Positions 17,965 through 28,478 of a stretch of DNA of 64,000 nucleotides are shown piece after piece. Source of the stretch: CAVUAF01 sp963739375 (GTDB taxonomy: Bacteria; Acidobacteriota; Terriglobia; Terriglobales; Acidobacteriaceae). The stretch spans positions 96,899 through 160,898 of the forward strand of contig CAVUAF010000024.1 in assembly GCA_963739375.1 (NCBI GenBank). The letters are read 5' to 3'. The notes under the pieces were generated by a model that saw only the letters and a program-made list of their open reading frames with translations, did no database searches and was not told the DNA's origin. Positions within the stretch are counted from its first letter, which is position 1, and each line of letters starts with the position of its first letter. A program made the translations under genes and the position numbers.

Positions 17965-18969
17965 CTACTGGATCTGCTTGATGGTGACGCGCAGGCGGGT
18001 TACCACCTGCGCCGGAAGCGGCGCGTAGGTAAGCTGCTGAGTCATTTGCTGACCCGAGTCCAGCATCCAGGTGAGGAAATCCACGAAAGTCGCCTTCTTG
18101 GCCTTGTCCTGCCAGGTCTGCGGGACCAGCAGCCAGGTGAAGCTGGCGATCGGGTACGCGTCCTTGCCCGGGGGATTGGTGATGGAGACGCGATAGTCCG
18201 CGGGCATGTTGGTGACCGACGCGGCGGCCGCCGTGGTGCTCTCCAGGCTGGCCTTGACGAAGACGCCAGCGGCGTTCCTGACCGAACCGTAGGTGATGTT
18301 GTTCTGCACCGCGTAGATCAATTCCACATAGCCCAGCGCACCTTCCATCTGGCGAATCATCCCGGCCACGCCCTCGTTGCCCTTGGCGCCCAAGCCCACG
18401 GGCCACTTCACCGAAGTGGCCTTCCCGGCCGAGTTCTTCCAGTCGTCGCTGATCTTGGAGAGATAGTCGGTCCAGATAAACGTGGTTCCGCTGCCATCGG
18501 AGCGATGCAGGATGACGATGGGCTGGGCAGGCAGGTTGACGCCGGGATTCGCCTTGACGATGGCGGGATCGTTCCAGCTGGTAATGCGGCCGAGGAAGGC
18601 CCCGGCCAGAATCTCGGGGGTGAACTTGATTTCGCCTCGCACGCCAGGAACGTTGTACGCCGGCACCACCGAACCCAGCACGGTCGGAATATGCAGGATG
18701 CGGGTCTTGGCCTCGCCCAGCTGCTGGTCGGTCATGGGGCCGTCGCTGGCGCCGAAGTCCACCGTGCCGGAGAGCAGCTGGCGAATCCCGCCGCCGCTGC
18801 CGATGGACTGGTAGTTGATCTCCACGTTCGGGTGCTGCTTATGGTACTCGTCGAACCACTTGGAATAAATCGGATAGGGGAAGGTGGCGCCGGCGCCGTT
18901 CAAGTTTTCGGCCGCCCCGGCGAGGGTCAGCAGAACGGTCAAGAGCAGCAGTGCGAGGGTTCGCTTCAA
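17965..18969 (-). CDS. pstS: Periplasmic phosphate-binding protein PstS
   Basis: 334 residues with a cleavable Sec signal (MKRTLALLLLTVLLTLAGAA). The PstS ligand loops are clear: NGAGATFPYPIYSKWF, NYQSIGSGGGIRQLLSGTVDFGASD and HRSDGSGTTFIWTDYLS, whose Ser/Thr/Arg/Asp residues bind dibasic phosphate. It captures phosphate for PstCAB. A Pho-box-like repeat at 19014-19031 lies about 45 bp upstream of the start. The porin gene follows after 52 bp. Confidence 0.95.
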   Translation of the reverse strand: MKRTLALLLLTVLLTLAGAAENLNGAGATFPYPIYSKWFDEYHKQHPNVEINYQSIGSGGGIRQLLSGTVDFGASDGPMTDQQLGEAKTRILHIPTVLGSVVPAYNVPGVRGEIKFTPEILAGAFLGRITSWNDPAIVKANPGVNLPAQPIVILHRSDGSGTTFIWTDYLSKISDDWKNSAGKATSVKWPVGLGAKGNEGVAGMIRQMEGALGYVELIYAVQNNITYGSVRNAAGVFVKASLESTTAAAASVTNMPADYRVSITNPPGKDAYPIASFTWLLVPQTWQDKAKKATFVDFLTWMLDSGQQMTQQLTYAPLPAQVVTRLRVTIKQIQ

Positions 18970-19013
18970 GGGTGTTTCCTCCGTCAGACGTCCAAGCCGT
19001 TGTAGAGCGGCCG

Positions 19014-19031
19014 CATTAAAGGAGTGTTACG
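19014..19031 (-). promoter_or_regulatory. Degenerate Pho-box-like repeat before pstS
   Basis: On the coding strand CGTAACA-CTCC-TTTAATG, the same heptamer-4-heptamer layout as the perfect copy before pstC, with three or four mismatches in total. The position about 45 bp upstream of pstS suits activation. Confidence 0.5.
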
Positions 19032-19069
19032 ACGGCGTGAAAATCCGGTAAAAGTCCCGCCCGCGATCG

Positions 19070-19804
19070 CTAGGCACGGTGGGATTTCCGCGCGTGTTGC
19101 TCCAACAGCCATTCCAGGAACATCTGCTCGACGGGGCGGTCGCGCAGGCGGAGGAGGTGGCGGACCGTCTGGCCGCTGACCAGGTGACAGATTTCCTCGG
19201 CCGCGTTCTTGGTGTGGTCGCCCGCGCGTTCCAGCGCCTGGGCCATGAACAGGACGTGCAGACTCTCCACCCCGCGGATGGCGTCGGGGGCCTCGGTGTG
19301 GCGGATGACAATCATGTTGCGGAGGCGGTCGAGTTCAGCGTCGAGCCGCAGCACGTGGAGCGCGGTATCAATGTCGCGACTGGCGAACGCCTCACTTACC
19401 TGGCGCAGCATGTACTCCAACGCGCATCCCATCTGCGTCAGTTGCGTTACATCGTCCATCTCCACGCGCGGGTGCACGATGCCGGCCCGCTCCGCGAAGC
19501 TCAGCACCAAGTCGCCGATGCGCTCGAAATCGACCATCAGCTTCATGCAGGCGAGCAGTTGCCGGACCTCTTTCGGCGTCGCCTGGATCACCTCGCTGGC
19601 GACCCGGCCATCAATCTCCCGATCCAGTTCATCGAGCCGTTCCTCGTGCTCGCGGACCTGGTGCAAGGCCTCCCGGGAGCCGCTGCCCAGGACCAGCCCG
19701 GCAGCCGTGACGGCCGCCTGCGCCAGGCCGCAAGCTTCCATGGTCAGGTCCAGCACCGGAGCCACCGCCGGCAGCGGCGTGCTGCTGAGCGCGGCGGCGG
19801 TCAT
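19070..19804 (-). CDS. PhoU-family regulator (copy 2)
   Basis: 244 residues. The two PhoU signatures are present, FERIGDLVLSFAE in the first bundle and ALERAGDHTKNAAEEI in the second, but the rest differs strongly from copy 1 and the N-terminus is about 20 residues longer. It is the first gene of the leftward phosphate cluster. It may regulate PhoR or Pst separately from copy 1, or tie phosphate status to another output (inference). A Pho-box-like repeat lies 87 bp upstream. Confidence 0.85.
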   Translation of the reverse strand: MTAAALSSTPLPAVAPVLDLTMEACGLAQAAVTAAGLVLGSGSREALHQVREHEERLDELDREIDGRVASEVIQATPKEVRQLLACMKLMVDFERIGDLVLSFAERAGIVHPRVEMDDVTQLTQMGCALEYMLRQVSEAFASRDIDTALHVLRLDAELDRLRNMIVIRHTEAPDAIRGVESLHVLFMAQALERAGDHTKNAAEEICHLVSGQTVRHLLRLRDRPVEQMFLEWLLEQHARKSHRA

Positions 19805-19890
19805 GCGGCATCTCCGGAGAGACGACGTCCCTTGCGGCTTGCGCAGCGGCGAATCATGGGGTGTTCCTCGCCTTATCTGTAGCGCGAGAA

Positions 19891-19908
19891 CGTTAATGGG
19901 CGGTTAAC
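19891..19908 (-). promoter_or_regulatory. Degenerate Pho-box-like repeat before phoU copy 2
   Basis: Coding-strand layout GTTAACC-GCCC-ATTAACG, again two TTAAC-centred heptamers 11 bp apart. With the copies before pstS and pstC it defines a TTAAC-n6-TTAAC type motif for this cluster. Confidence 0.5.
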
Positions 19909-20044
19909 GCAGGATGAAATTCCTGTGAAAGCGGGACACGCGGGGAGACGCGGGCGGCGACGCGCCCGCACCGCCGGACCATCAACGACTCCCGGCGCGG
20001 GCCGGTGCGTATAATCCTGCCCACCCTCTGGTCTGCGAGGCGGG

Positions 20045-21799
20045 GTGCGTCTTTCTGAGGTGACGGAGGCAGCATTGCCCATCAGCCCGGCTGTGGTGCT
20101 GACGCGCCTGGAGGCGGCCCGGCGACTTTACGGTCTGGGCGGCGGAAAGCGCGTCGCGCGCCTGCTGGGCGAAGCGGACCCCTGCCGCTTTCTCGACCTC
20201 GCATCGCTCACCCGCTTCCACGATGCGCTGCTGTTTCTGCGCGCGTTTCCGCACAGCCCCACGGTCGCACGGCTCGCCGAGCGGCTGCTGGCCGGGATTC
20301 CGCGCGAGGTCGAGCGGCTGCGCGCGGCGGGCGCCGCCATGGACCTGTTTGCCTCCGAGGAGTTTTCGGGAGTCGCCGGCACCGCCCTCACTGACACCTT
20401 CACCTACGAGGTAGCTCGCTGGCTGGTGCGGCGTTATCCCCGGCAAGTCAGCGCCGAGTGGGAGCCGGAGGAGCAGGCGAAGCGGATGGCGGCTAGCCTG
20501 CCGCGCTTTCTCCCACTCCTCGACGACGATGCCCTGGTGGAAGCGGACACGCCCTACCTGGGCTGGCTGGCCGGCGCCGCGGGAGCGGGGCGTGAACTGC
20601 CATGGCTCCTCGAGCGCCTGGAGCGGCTTCCCGCTTCCATGCCGGAGAAGACGGAGATTTACGACGGACTCGGCGTCACCTTGCGCTGGGAGCTGGGAAG
20701 TTCTGCCGCCAGCCGGACCTTCGCGCGACGGCGCGTGCGGCGGATGTTCTGCCACGACGCCCCCCTGATTCGCCGCAACCAGGTTTCGCTCTCCGCGGAA
20801 CTCGGCTCGCCTCCGCTGCCTTGGCGCCGAATGACGCCGCGCGCGGGCGAGACTGTCCTGGACATGGTGCGCGAGGCGGTCACGGTGCGCTACCGCGAGC
20901 TCTATGGGACGACGCGGGGCGATGCGGCGCACGTCTATCAAGCCGACGTGGGGCGGGGAGTCCAGATCTTCCTCTGGGGCCTGCCGCCCGACCGGCGCCT
21001 GCCCCTGCGCGCCTATCATGCCGGGCTTTCCCTGAAGAACGGCGTGCCCATCAACTACATCGAGGGCATTTCGCTCTTCGACTGGATGGAAGTCGGATTC
21101 AACACCTTCTACGCCTACCGCGATGGGGAGACCGCGTGGATTTATTCAAAAGCGATCCACCTGCTGCACCAGCTCACGGGCATCACCTGCATCTCGGTCT
21201 ACCCCTATCAGCTCGGACACGGCAATGAAGAAGCCATCCAATCGGGGGCGTTCTGGTTCTATCGCAAGCTCGGGTTTCGCCCGGGCCGCCCGGAGCTGCT
21301 GGCGCTGGCCCGGCGCGAAGAAGCCAGGATGGCCGCCGACGCGGCGCATCGTACTTCCCCGCGCACCCTGCGTCGGCTGGCCGCCGGCCACGTGTTTTAC
21401 GAATTCGGAGCCGCGCCGCCGGGGCGCTGGGACACGTTCTCGACGCGCCACCTTGGGCTCGCCGTGCAACGGCGGATGGCCGCGGACTTCAATGGCGATG
21501 CCGGCGCGATGCGGCGGAGCGCGTCAGCCAGGCTGGCGCAGCTTCTGCACGTCGACCCGAAGCACGGGACGGCGGCGGAGCAGACGGCCTTTGCGAACTT
21601 CGCCGTGGTCCTGGGCCTGCTGCCCGAGCTGAAACGCTGGACCCCGGCCCAGAAACAGGCGCTGGTGCGGGTCATTCGCGCCAAGGCGGCTCCCGAGGAA
21701 ACCGATTATCTGCGGCGCCTGCAGCGTCACCCTGCCTTGCAGCAGGCGGTCCGGGCGCTGGGATCGGCCCGGGCGCCCGCCCGCAAGGCGCGTGGCTGA
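20045..21799 (+). CDS. Uncharacterised 584-residue protein with a possible GNAT-like core
   Basis: Starts at GTG 20045; a TATAAT hexamer at 20010-20015 fits a promoter. There is no signal peptide and no strong membrane span, so it is probably cytoplasmic. Residues 1-260 are helical and Arg/Leu-rich. Residues about 310-425 (LSLKNGVPINYIEGISLFDWMEVGFN, here cited by its ends, through GAFWFYRKLGFRPG) have the order of a GNAT acetyltransferase: a beta hairpin, then helix, then 'FYRKLGF' near the end as in many GNAT enzymes. Residues 425-584 are again helical. No catalytic residue can be named with certainty. I do not recognise the full-length family; the GNAT reading is a fold guess only. Confidence 0.6.
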   Translation: MRLSEVTEAALPISPAVVLTRLEAARRLYGLGGGKRVARLLGEADPCRFLDLASLTRFHDALLFLRAFPHSPTVARLAERLLAGIPREVERLRAAGAAMDLFASEEFSGVAGTALTDTFTYEVARWLVRRYPRQVSAEWEPEEQAKRMAASLPRFLPLLDDDALVEADTPYLGWLAGAAGAGRELPWLLERLERLPASMPEKTEIYDGLGVTLRWELGSSAASRTFARRRVRRMFCHDAPLIRRNQVSLSAELGSPPLPWRRMTPRAGETVLDMVREAVTVRYRELYGTTRGDAAHVYQADVGRGVQIFLWGLPPDRRLPLRAYHAGLSLKNGVPINYIEGISLFDWMEVGFNTFYAYRDGETAWIYSKAIHLLHQLTGITCISVYPYQLGHGNEEAIQSGAFWFYRKLGFRPGRPELLALARREEARMAADAAHRTSPRTLRRLAAGHVFYEFGAAPPGRWDTFSTRHLGLAVQRRMAADFNGDAGAMRRSASARLAQLLHVDPKHGTAAEQTAFANFAVVLGLLPELKRWTPAQKQALVRVIRAKAAPEETDYLRRLQRHPALQQAVRALGSARAPARKARG

Positions 21800-21947
21800 C
21801 AGCTCCCACGGGGAGGTCACGCAGCCCTGTGATTGGTCTCACTGCCAATCCCCAGCGGGCATATAGGCTTCTCTTCGGGATCCCGACTGCGGCCGCGGCG
21901 GAAGCGTCCGGCCGGTGGGCCATGATGGCCCGGAAACGGAGCAGGCC

Positions 21948-22262
21948 ATGGGACTGTTCTCTAAGCTCTTCTCGCGTGAGAAAGAAAAAACCGAGTCCTC
22001 CTCGGGCAGCGGCGGCGGGTATCGCGTCATCACGGCGAGTTCAGAAGAGGTCAACCGCAATGCCGAGCAGCTGGGAGAGATGTACTTCGACTGTCCCAAG
22101 TGTGCGACCGCCCAACGCATCAACAACATCGGCAAGATGATGCTGAAGTCGAACCCGAACGCCTTCAGCAACTGGAACTGCACCAAGTGCGGACACACGT
22201 TCAACGCCGGGCCGCGGGTGAAGTTCGGCAAGTGCCCGGGGTTTGATTACTCTCAGCTATAG
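21948..22262 (+). CDS. Small zinc-ribbon protein
   Basis: 104 residues from ATG 21948, with a GGAG a few bases upstream. After a charged start (GLFSKLFSREKEK) and a Ser/Gly linker come two cysteine pairs, CPKC and CTKC followed by GHTF, about 32 residues apart. That is the classic zinc-ribbon knuckle pattern. The function is unknown; small ribbons of this kind often bind nucleic acid or other proteins. It is followed after about 110 bp by another small gene on the same strand. Confidence 0.6.
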   Translation: MGLFSKLFSREKEKTESSSGSGGGYRVITASSEEVNRNAEQLGEMYFDCPKCATAQRINNIGKMMLKSNPNAFSNWNCTKCGHTFNAGPRVKFGKCPGFDYSQL

Positions 22263-22373
22263 GCCGGCGCCGGGTGGCCATGAGCACGCCGGCCGTCGCC
22301 GGCCCGCCTCAGGCTGCGGCCTGCGGCCTCTACGTCGGTGCGGAATCCGACGTTGGATTCGCGAGGGCGAAAA

Positions 22374-22628
22374 GTGACCATTGCTGACTTCCTTTTCGGC
22401 AAAGTGTGGAAGGCGCCGGGCGGCGAACGCGTGGTGCGCAAGGAGATCTTCAAGAAGATCGGGCAGTCGGGCATGCAGAGCACGTACGAGGTTTGGACGG
22501 CGCCCACCGCGGAGAGCGCAAAGCAGTTCTTGAACAGCCGCTCGGTGACCAAAGGTTTCTACTATCTCGTGGTGGAAACGCCCGAGGGCAACTGGGGCAA
22601 GGACTGCATGGGGGTGTACCGGGAATAG
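22374..22628 (+). CDS. Small conserved-looking protein of unknown function
   Basis: 84 residues if started at GTG 22374 (ADFLFGKVWKAPGGERV after the start), with GAGGGCG upstream; a GTG at 22338 would add 12 residues. The sequence is compact and mixed alpha/beta (YEVWTAPTAESAKQFLNS, then FYYLVVETPEGNWGKD). It has no signal peptide, membrane span or cysteine cluster. I do not recognise a family. It sits behind the zinc-ribbon gene and converges on the HAD phosphatase. Confidence 0.5.
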   Translation: MTIADFLFGKVWKAPGGERVVRKEIFKKIGQSGMQSTYEVWTAPTAESAKQFLNSRSVTKGFYYLVVETPEGNWGKDCMGVYRE

Positions 22629-22695
22629 TCCGCCCCCCCCGGCGGCGCCTTCCCGGTTCAGCAGTCCCCTGCTTCACCCGCCCGCTTCAGCCCCA

Positions 22696-23367
22696 TCAGA
22701 GTGTTGAATCCGCCGCTCTTGCCCGGATGAGTAGCCGGAGCCGGCCCGCGGCCTGATCCGCCAGCCGGATGGCGACGCAGTTGCCGGCAATCCAGTCCGG
22801 CCCTGCCGCCTGCAGCACCGCCTGCGCCATGGTGGTGCGCAGCGCCAGCACGCGCGCCCCGGCGGCCTTCCCGGCTTGAATGCCGGCAGGCGTGTCTTCG
22901 ACCACCAGGCACTCGGCCGCCGCAACTCCCAGCATCCCTGCCGCCTTCAAAAACGGCTCCGGATGCGGCTTTCCCTGGGAAACGTCGCTGCCGGTCACGA
23001 CCCGCTGCGGCAGAGCGAGTCCGGCGGCCCGCAAGCGCACTTCGGCCAACGCCCGGGTGGACGACGTGACCAGGGCCCAGCGCTCCGCGGGCAACACCGC
23101 CAGCAGTTCGCGGGCGCCGGCACATGCCACTACGCCTTCCAGGTCTTCCATCTCGCGCCGCTCGACGATGAGGTTTTCGGCCGCGTGGTCAGCCTGGGGA
23201 AGCAGTTCGCGAATCGTGGCGATACTCGGCCTGCCTTGCGCGATGTGCGCGACGTGCGTGGGGTCGAAGCCGCGCTCTTCCGCCCAGCGCCGCCACACCC
23301 GGGCGACCGCCCGCGTGGAGTCAATCAGGACGCCGTCCAGGTCAAACAGGACGGCCGCACACTGCAC
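22696..23367 (-). CDS. HAD-superfamily sugar-phosphate phosphatase
   Basis: About 223 residues with a probable GTG start at 23367, directly before the first catalytic motif VLFDLDGVLIDS (nucleophile Asp and acid/base Asp). Motif II is VTSST, the lysine motif lies in SQGKPHPEPFLKAA, and motif IV is VVEDTPAGIQAGKAAG. A helical cap follows motif I, as in beta-phosphoglucomutase and sugar-phosphate phosphatases of the YfbT/YniC type. It ends the leftward arabinose block, so a role in clearing phosphorylated sugar intermediates is likely (inference). The same frame extends upstream into the ribulokinase C-terminus, which makes a longer start tempting but wrong. Confidence 0.8.
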   Translation of the reverse strand: MQCAAVLFDLDGVLIDSTRAVARVWRRWAEERGFDPTHVAHIAQGRPSIATIRELLPQADHAAENLIVERREMEDLEGVVACAGARELLAVLPAERWALVTSSTRALAEVRLRAAGLALPQRVVTGSDVSQGKPHPEPFLKAAGMLGVAAAECLVVEDTPAGIQAGKAAGARVLALRTTMAQAVLQAAGPDWIAGNCVAIRLADQAAGRLRLLIRARAADSTL

Positions 23368-23428
23368 CTGGATATCGATTGCCGCGTCCTCCGTTGGGCG
23401 CGTCGCGGAGTCCCTAACTGGAGAATGA

Positions 23429-25053
23429 TCAATCAGGAAAGGCCGCTGCACGTGCCGCTTTGTCCGCGTTGACGGCCTCCGCCGTGCGGATGAGGGCGGA
23501 AGAATCTCGCCGAAAGTTCCCCGCCCGGGCTCGCCGAATTCGAAGTAAAGCTTCCGGTACAGCGGGAACAGCGCGTCGTACACCGCCTGCTCCGCCGGCT
23601 GCGGCTCGTACACCTGGAAGGGCGGGCAGAGCTTCTCCTGCGCCTCCTCGACCGTCTTGAACGTGCCGGCGGCGAGGAAAGCGAAGATGGCCGAGCCCAG
23701 GCTCGTGACCTCGCTCTGTCGGCACCAGCACCGGCTTGTTCAGGACGTTGGCGTACACCCGGTTCAGCACCTCGTTCTTCTGCGGGATGCCGCCGCGCGT
23801 TGATGACGCGGCGGATCGGCACGCCGTGCTCCTCCATCCGCTCGAGGATGACGCGGGTGTGGAAGCGCCGTGCCCTCGATGGCGGCGAACAGCTCGTCCT
23901 GCGCCGTGTGCGTCAGGTTCCAGCCGAGCGTGACGCCGCCGCAGTTCGGGGTTGACCAGCACGGTGCGGTCGCCGTTGTCCCAGGTGAGGCGGAGCAGGC
24001 CGGTCTGGCCGGCGCGGTAGCTCTCCAGGCCGCGGCGACAGCGCGGCGACGTCGTGCCGGCGCGGCGGGCGATGGCGTCGAAGATGTCGCCCGTGGCCGA
24101 GAGCCCGGCTTCGATGCCGGTGCAGCCGCGGGTGGACCGAGCCCGGCACCACGCCGCAGACGCCCGGGCATGAGCTCGTCCGCGGTCGCTGATGGCCGAT
24201 GATGCAGGTCGAGGTGCCGATGACGTTGACCACGTCGCCGGTGCGGCACGCCGGCGCCGATGGCGTCCCAGTGCGCGTCGAAGGCGCCGACCGGAATCGG
24301 GATGCCGGCGCGCAGACCCGAGCTTGCTGCGCCCACTCGGGCGACAGCGTGCCCGGCGAGCTGGTCGGAGGTCGCGTAGCGGCCGTCGCAGCTTGTCGCG
24401 CACGCCGGCGAGCAGCGGATCGACCGCGGCCAGGAACTCCTCGGGCGGCAGGCCGCCCAGCGCCGCGTTCCACATCCACTTGTGGCCCATGGCGCAGACG
24501 CTGCGCGGGACCTGGCCGGGATCGGTGATGCCGCACAGCACGGCGGCCACCATGTCGCAGTGCTCGAAGCGCGCGTCACGAACTCGGCGCGCTTCTCCGG
24601 GTTGTGGCGCAGCCAGTGCAGCAGCTTCGAGAAGCCCCACTCCGAGGAGTAGACGCCGCCGCACCACTCGATGGCCTGCGAGGCCCGTCGCGCTGCGCGG
24701 CCGCGGTGATCTCGCGCCGCTTCGTGCCAGGCGCGGTGGTCGCACCAGAGGTAGTAGTCGTCGAGCGGCTCGAGGCCCTCGCCCACGGGGATGACGCTCG
24801 AGCCGGTGGTGTCGAGCGCCATGGCCTCGACTTGCTCGCCCGCGACGCCCGGCGTCCTCGACCGCGCGCGCGCGTGGCCGCCGCCAGAGCGCCGCATGTG
24901 GTCGGCGTGGCTCTGCGTGGCGTGGTCGGGGTCTTCCTGCTTGCGGTGCAGCGGGTACTCGGCCACGCCGGAGCCCAGCCGCCCGCGCTCGCTGTCGACG
25001 ATCGACACGCGCACGCTCAGCGTGCCGAAATCCACTCCCGCGACGATCGCCAT
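23429..25053 (-). pseudogene. araB: Ribulokinase AraB-type FGGY kinase, many frameshifts
   Basis: Phosphorylates L-ribulose in L-arabinose catabolism. Starts at ATG 25053 with GGAGG six bases upstream. Recognisable parts are the N-terminal phosphate loop VAGVDFGTLSVRVSI, DTTGSSVIPV, YYLWCDHRAWHEA, NVIGTSTCIIG, GAFDAHWDAIGAG and the C-terminal RVINAGGIPQKN and VTSLGSAIFAFLAAGTF blocks. The 'LWCDHR' and 'HWDAIGAG' features favour ribulokinase over xylulokinase. The frame breaks about every 60-90 bases (for example near 23716, 23800, 23870 and 23940) although the residues are conserved, so sequence error is likely. It is followed by the HAD phosphatase. Confidence 0.8.
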
Positions 25054-26501
<1,448 letters not shown>

Positions 26502-26521
26502 AGGCCGCTCCCTGGCGGCGA

Positions 26522-26745
26522 TTACGAGTGCCGCCGCGGCGCGAAGTGGACCGAATAAAGCACCCCGAGCGCCAGCAGCAACGCTCCCCACCAGATGCTG
26601 GCGTGCAGGTAAAACAGCACGACCGGGTGTCCGGCGGACGCAACAGCTCGTACAGACCCGCCCCGAGGATCAGCACGCCATTCACGAGCAGCGCGATCCC
26701 GATGAAAAACCAGATGGAAATACCGCCTTCGCGCATGTTTGCCAT
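26522..26745 (-). pseudogene. Small two-span membrane protein, one frameshift
   Basis: About 75 residues starting MANMREGG (26745) with two membrane segments, ISIWFFIGIALLVNGVLILGAGLY and, after one missing base near 26640, ASIWWGALLLALGVLYSVHF, ending in a basic PRRHS tail at TAA 26522-26524. It lies between the symporter and the isomerase, 10 bases after the symporter stop. Small hydrophobic partners next to sodium-solute symporters are common, so an accessory role is plausible. The function is not established. Confidence 0.6.
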
Positions 26746-26755
26746 CGCGTTCGCC

Positions 26756-28478
26756 TTACCAGAACATAATGTTCAGGACGACGAAGACGATCGCCACCAC
26801 CACCGCCCAGAAGATCGGCCGCTGGTACAAGCGGCAGGTGGCCTCGCGAGGGAATTCGGTGCACGCCGTAGACCAGGCCCGCCAGCTCGCTGTCGGGCTT
26901 GGGCTGGGTCAGTAGGCTGACGATCACGGTCACCACCACGCAGATGATCCAGGACCACAGGGCGCGGTACATGTTTTCCGCCATGTCTTTGGCGTAGCGG
27001 CGAAAGCGCGATGTACCGGCGAGCGCGCTGGGATCCAGCTTCACCCAGGCCCACATGCCGATCGAGGAGAGCGGTGCCGGCCAGCAGGCCCCAGAAGCCG
27101 CCCGCGGGCGTGGCGCGCTTCCACAGCATGCCGAGCAGCACCGTGCCGAACAGCGGCGCGATGAAGAAGCTGAACAGCGCCTGCACGTAGTCCATGATGC
27201 TCTTGAACTGCATCACCAGGTAGGCCGTGCCGATGCTGATCAGCACGCCCAGGACCGTGCACCAGCGGCCCATGCTGACGTAGTGCGCGTCGGTGGCGTC
27301 CTTGTTGATCAGCGCGCGGTAGATGTCGTAGGTCCAGACCGTGGCGAAGGCGCTGACGTTGCCGGCCATGCCGGACATGAAGCCCGCAATCAGCGCGGTG
27401 ATGCCGAGGCCCAGCAGGCCCGGGGCCGCAGTAGCGCGCCAGCATCAGCGGCAGCACTTCGTTGTAGCTGTGGCCGCCGCGTGGCGACCGCCTGCGCCTC
27501 CGCCGATCAGCTTCATCGGCAGCAGCGCCAGCCCCAGCAGGCCGGGCAGGATCACGATGAACGGCACCATCATCTTGAAGGCGGCGCCGATGATGGGGGC
27601 CATCTTCGCCGAGCGCAGGTCCTTGGCGGCCAGCACGCGCTGCACCACGAGGAAGTCGGTGGTCCAGTAGCCGAACGAGATCACCGCAGCCGAGGCCGAA
27701 GACGATGCCGGTCCAGTGAATGCCCATCGGGTTGTCGCTGAAGGAGCCCAGCGTGCGCCACAGCGTGCGTGTACTCGCCGGAGGCAGTTGCGCGGTGATG
27801 CTGCTGCTGTCAGCTTGCTCCAGCCGCCGGCCTCGATCAGGCCCGAGGATGGGGATCAGCAGGGCGCCCAGCCCAGATCAGAACGAACTGCAGCACCTCG
27901 TTGAAGATGGCCGAGCGCAGCCCGCCGAGCGCCACATAAACCGCCACCGTCAGCGACGAGACCCAGATGCTGAAGTGGATGTCCCAGCCCAGCACCACCT
28001 TCATGACCAGCGCCATCGAATACATGTTGATGCCGCTCATCAGCACCGTCATGAAAGCGAAGGAGACGGCCGACAGCACGCGGCTCGACTCGCCGATAGC
28101 GCAGCTTGAGGTAGCCGGGAACGGAGTGGGTCTTGGAAATGTAGTAGAACGGCATCATCACCAGGCCGAGGAAGAGCATCGGCGGGGATGGCGCCGATCC
28201 AGTACCAGTGCGATGGCGAGAATGCCGTACTGGTAGGCCGCGGCCGCCCAGCCCATCAGCTCGAGCGCCCCCAGGTTGGCGGAGAGGAAGCTGAGGCCGG
28301 CGATCCACGCCGTCATCTCGCGGCCGGCCAGGAAGAAGTCCTCGCCGGTCTTGGACATGCCCCTGAGGTACCAGCCAATCGTCAGGACGAGCACGAAATA
28401 GAAAGTGATGATCACCAGATCGACCGTGGACAGCGTCACCAGCCTGGCGACAGCCAACGCGCCCAATGACGGCATCAT
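26756..28478 (-). pseudogene. Sodium:solute symporter (SSS family), several frameshifts
   Basis: About 570 residues when frames are joined, starting at ATG 28478 inside the araD stop (ATGA overlap) and ending at 26756 with IVFVVLNIMFW. Many membrane spans are visible: IITFYFVLVLTIGWYLRG, WIAGLSFLSANLGALELMGW, YVALGGLRSAIFNEVLQF, GYWTTDFLVVQRVLAAKD and GFMSGMAGNVSAFATVWTYD. The DFFLAGR and GGLRSAIFNEVLQ motifs are typical of SSS sugar transporters of the SglT/YidK type. It probably imports L-arabinose or an arabinoside (from context). Indels occur near 27430, 27480, 27690, 27770 and 27850, in the same style as the downstream genes. Confidence 0.8.

Noticed and set aside
16173..17981. 602-residue open frame on the plus strand opposite the porin gene
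   Set aside because: Low-complexity Val/Arg/Gly-rich translation with no domain, exactly antisense to a gene with signal peptide, coiled coil and barrel; high-GC shadow.
22696..23613. A 305-residue HAD protein starting at 23613
   Set aside because: The first 40-60 residues of that frame are the ribulokinase C-terminus; the HAD fold starts at the GTG 23367.
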